Shown here: positions 40,756-42,661 of the stretch, one piece after another
How positions within the stretch are numbered: the stretch's first letter is position 1
Layout of the letters: each line of letters starts with the position of its first letter
Source: Tolypothrix sp. PCC 7712
Lineage (GTDB): Bacteria > Cyanobacteriota > Cyanobacteriia > Cyanobacteriales > Nostocaceae
NCBI RefSeq assembly: GCF_025860405.1
Contig: NZ_CP063792.1
Location: 1 to 42,661, forward strand
Reading direction: 5' to 3'
Length of the DNA: 42,661 nt
The notes under the pieces: generated by a model
What the model was told of the DNA's origin: nothing
Database searches by the model: none
What the model saw: the letters and a program-made list of their open reading frames with translations, nothing else
Program-made: the position numbers and the translations under genes

Positions 40756-41727
40756 ATGATGAGTGACATGGCAACTATTTCTACATTTACTGGTCCGATA
40801 TCAACCGTCGCTCGCAGGCTAGCAGAAAAATGGTCAAGAGAGCAAGCCACACCCGAAAAAAGCCAGCAGGTTTTGCTTAATACCTTGTCTGTATCTTTCG
40901 TGAATTTCTATCTAGAATGTATGGAGTTTGAAACTGACCTAGAAGCGAGTGACAGTTGGAATCCAGTAAAACAAACTCTGATGGATGTAGCTGATTTATT
41001 GATTACAAATTTGGGCAAATTGGAATGCCGTCCGGTGTTAGAAAATGCACAGTTTGTTTATGTACCACCGAAAGTCCAATCAAACCGGATTGGCTATGTT
41101 GTTGTGGAAATAAGTGAATCTTTCCAATCAGCCAAGTTGTTAGGATTTGTCAAGGAGGTATCAATTGATAACTTTCCTATTAACCAACTACAACCTCTAG
41201 AAAATTTACTGAATTATTTAGAATTTCTAGAATTACAGACAACTAAATTTAAGAGTCAAAATTTGGATTCATCTAGTCAAAATGTTGCCGAATTAAAAAG
41301 ATGGTTTGAGAATATTTTTGAGTCTAGTTGGTCAACAATTGAATCTATATTCTTAACTGAACTAGGTTGGCAATTTAGAAGTGCAGAAGATGGGCTAAAA
41401 AACTCTGTTGAACGGGCTAAATTGATTGATTTTGGGATAAAAGCTAACAGGGAATCAGTAGGGATAGTTGTTAAAGTCAGTCATGACGAAAACAACTTGG
41501 ATGAGATGAAAATTATTGTGGAGTTACATCCAACAAATGGTCAAGAGTACTTGCCATCCTCTCTTCATGTGATGATTTTAGATGAAGAGGGAACTGCTGT
41601 TATGGAAGCTAAAGCCAAAAACGATAACAAAAAAATTTCATTGGAGTTTAACGCCGATGTGGGAGATAATTTCAGCGTCAAGATAGTTTTAGGAGATGTC
41701 AGCGTGATAGAGAACTTTTTAATCTGA
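40756..41727 (+). CDS. DUF1822 family protein
   Basis: 323 residues; AGAGGAAAC places the start at the first of two adjacent ATGs. Family hallmarks: VNFYLECMEFETDLEASDSW-NPVKQTLMDVADL, LGKLECRPVLENAQFVYVPP, RIGYVVVEISES, and a C-terminal beta-sandwich (SLHVMILDEEGTAVMEAKAK; NFSVKIVLGDVSVIENFLI). Exclusively cyanobacterial as far as I know, with unknown function. The set between the sigma-like gene and the CHAT-WD40 gene makes it a likely adaptor, substrate or sensor of the protease. Confidence 0.88.
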   Translation: MMSDMATISTFTGPISTVARRLAEKWSREQATPEKSQQVLLNTLSVSFVNFYLECMEFETDLEASDSWNPVKQTLMDVADLLITNLGKLECRPVLENAQFVYVPPKVQSNRIGYVVVEISESFQSAKLLGFVKEVSIDNFPINQLQPLENLLNYLEFLELQTTKFKSQNLDSSSQNVAELKRWFENIFESSWSTIESIFLTELGWQFRSAEDGLKNSVERAKLIDFGIKANRESVGIVVKVSHDENNLDEMKIIVELHPTNGQEYLPSSLHVMILDEEGTAVMEAKAKNDNKKISLEFNADVGDNFSVKIVLGDVSVIENFLI

Positions 41728-42189
41728 AATTAAGGGACTTGCAGAGAAATCAGATACCAGATAATCAGCCCATTTAAAGTTATATAAATAGGCTTTCAGT
41801 ATAACCAACTAACCCAGTTTTTGAGTCAATTTACCTCATAAGTACCTACACATAAATATTTAGCCATTTTTCAACGTGATTGAAATCGCTGTATTCCTTC
41901 CCTGTTCCCTTTCTTAAGTAGATAATTTATTTTGCATGACTACTTATAAACGTAAGTAAGTCGGCACGATAAAAACCATGTATGTTTAGTTTTGTGAAAA
42001 CTGTAGAATGACCAATTTATAAGCTATTCGATGATTTTACATTTCGTCACATAGCTTGATTTTTTAACGCCGACTTACTTATACACCCCTGAAAAGATAA
42101 TTGCAGCCTTTATTCCTTTGCATAAGTAACAAACAACTATAGATATATACTCATGATGATTTGTGCATCACACAATTGTGGTATTACCG
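41728..42189. other. 462-bp gap before the CHAT gene
   Basis: Holds the MITE-like element at 41953-42081 and an AT-rich ~100-bp leader. No gene. The insertion may have separated an ancestral three-gene operon, so the CHAT gene may now need its own promoter. Confidence 0.55.
41953..42081. mobile_element. MITE-like element with 13-bp terminal inverted repeats
   Basis: Perfect ends TAAGTAAGTCGGC (41953-41965) and GCCGACTTACTTA (42069-42081), with further imperfect pairing inside (ACGATAAAAA / TTTTTTAAC). 129 bp, no coding capacity. TIRs of this GTAAGTCGGC type look like those of a small transposable element mobilised in trans. Confidence 0.7.
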
Positions 42190-42661
42190 ATGACAAAGTT
42201 GATTGTTCTAAAGCTAGATGGCAATTTACAGCAGGGTGTACGGGTAACGCTTTCAATTGCCACTGAAGGTGTTAGTCCCCATAAAGAAATCACTGGTAAT
42301 CTACCCCCAATTGCTCCTTTACAAACAACAATTGACGAGTGGCGATCGCACTATCGTAGTTTAGGGAGTTCTCCTCGCGGTATCAAAGCTATAAAAGTTA
42401 CTTACGATGGTTCTATTGCCCAGAAGCACGAAGATTGTAAAAATTCCGCAACTGAGTTACAAAAGCAACTAAACAACTGGCTGCTTTCGGAGTCTTTTCG
42501 CCCTATCCGGGAGAGTTGGTTAAAGGAATTACAAGAAAAAGAATTGGTGCGGGTGCTAATTCGCACATCCAGTCAGCAGTTGCGACAAATACCTTGGCAT
42601 CTTTGGGATTTAGTGGAAGAATATCCCAATGCCGAACTAGCTTTGAGTGCAACCGATTATC
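42190..42661 (+). CDS. CHAT-nSTAND-WD40 protein, 5' part (continues at position 1)
   Basis: 157 complete codons from the ATG plus one base, open to the right edge. It reads MTKLIVLKLDGNLQQGVRVT, later KKEL-type helices (SFRPIRESWLKELQEKELVR) and the strongly conserved LRQIPWHLWDLVEEYPNAEL before the edge. This is the standard N-terminal lobe of the CHAT-WD40 proteins of filamentous cyanobacteria, whose next segment is exactly what the left edge supplies (QVKILAILGNSTGIDIE). The last base C plus the first two bases AA give Gln158. See the entry at 1-4904 for the rest. Confidence 0.93.
   Translation, partial: MTKLIVLKLDGNLQQGVRVTLSIATEGVSPHKEITGNLPPIAPLQTTIDEWRSHYRSLGSSPRGIKAIKVTYDGSIAQKHEDCKNSATELQKQLNNWLLSESFRPIRESWLKELQEKELVRVLIRTSSQQLRQIPWHLWDLVEEYPNAELALSATDY

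Overview
The window reads as one complete circular replicon of 42,661 bp, most likely a mobilizable plasmid of a filamentous, probably heterocyst-forming cyanobacterium (Nostoc/Anabaena-like). The circularity is seen directly. A CHAT-domain reading frame that starts at 42190 runs off the right edge with one spare base. The frame open from the left edge needs exactly two bases to complete that codon, so the join gives one uninterrupted 1,791-residue protein. The cyanobacterial assignment rests on GCGATCGC (HIP1) sites, a Mo-nitrogenase C-terminal-like protein, DUF1822, a CyRepA1/DUF3854-type replication protein, a REC-remnant/AraC regulator and nested EcoRI-rich intergenic repeats.

Layout. (1) 40.1-42.7 kb continuing through the origin to 4.9 kb: sigma-like factor, DUF1822 protein and the giant CHAT-nSTAND-WD40 protein, which looks like an inducible conflict or cell-death module. 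(2) 5.0-15.4 kb, all plus strand: an apparent effector arsenal. It holds a PI-PLC-like lipase, a truncated-receiver AraC regulator, two paralogous helical proteins, a subtilase with a PrcB-like partner, a barnase/RNase Sa-type ribonuclease, a dodecin-like small protein, an L,D-transpeptidase-like protein, a T4-type lysozyme and a half-length cyanovirin-N-like peptide. Three of these proteins (7591, 8402, 11315) share the same ~52-residue acidic N-terminal tag on different bodies. Three transcription units begin with the same ~75-bp non-coding element (7401, 12745, 14575), and hairpin terminators close the first two. (3) 15.5-17.5 kb: a tyrosine recombinase and a translationally coupled hypothetical/retropepsin-like pair.

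(4) 23.1 down to 17.7 kb, minus strand: an operon with a ParM/StbA-like actin, a small possible partner, several short unknown proteins, a small membrane protein and a membrane-anchored P-loop ATPase. It is divergent, across a repeat-rich centromere/operator-like region, from (5) a 55-residue RHH protein, a possible OB-fold protein and the large replication protein (24386-27325). (6) 27.6-29.4 kb: tandem 64-bp-period iterons on both sides of an RHH/coiled-coil protein, then a decayed TetR gene. (7) 29.8-32.4 kb: candidate oriT, MobC and a MobA relaxase with a TOPRIM-like tail. (8) 32.7-36.4 kb: five perfect 25-bp repeats abutting an RHH gene, a small membrane protein, two TetR-like operators, and a GIY-YIG endonuclease with three zinc-ribbon repeats. 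(9) 36.5-39.9 kb: ParB/ParA (two identical 20-bp palindromes lie inside parB), a DUF6883/DUF4926 pair, a TnpB remnant and an XRE-type regulator.

Together: replication (CyRepA1-like), two candidate partition systems (actin type and ParA/ParB), mobilization without a visible mating-pair apparatus, and a large payload of apparently coordinated hydrolytic/toxic enzymes plus an NTPase-WD40 conflict module. No export machine for the payload is recognisable in the window. No rRNA, tRNA or CRISPR array was seen. Domain calls come from reading motifs; no database search was run.
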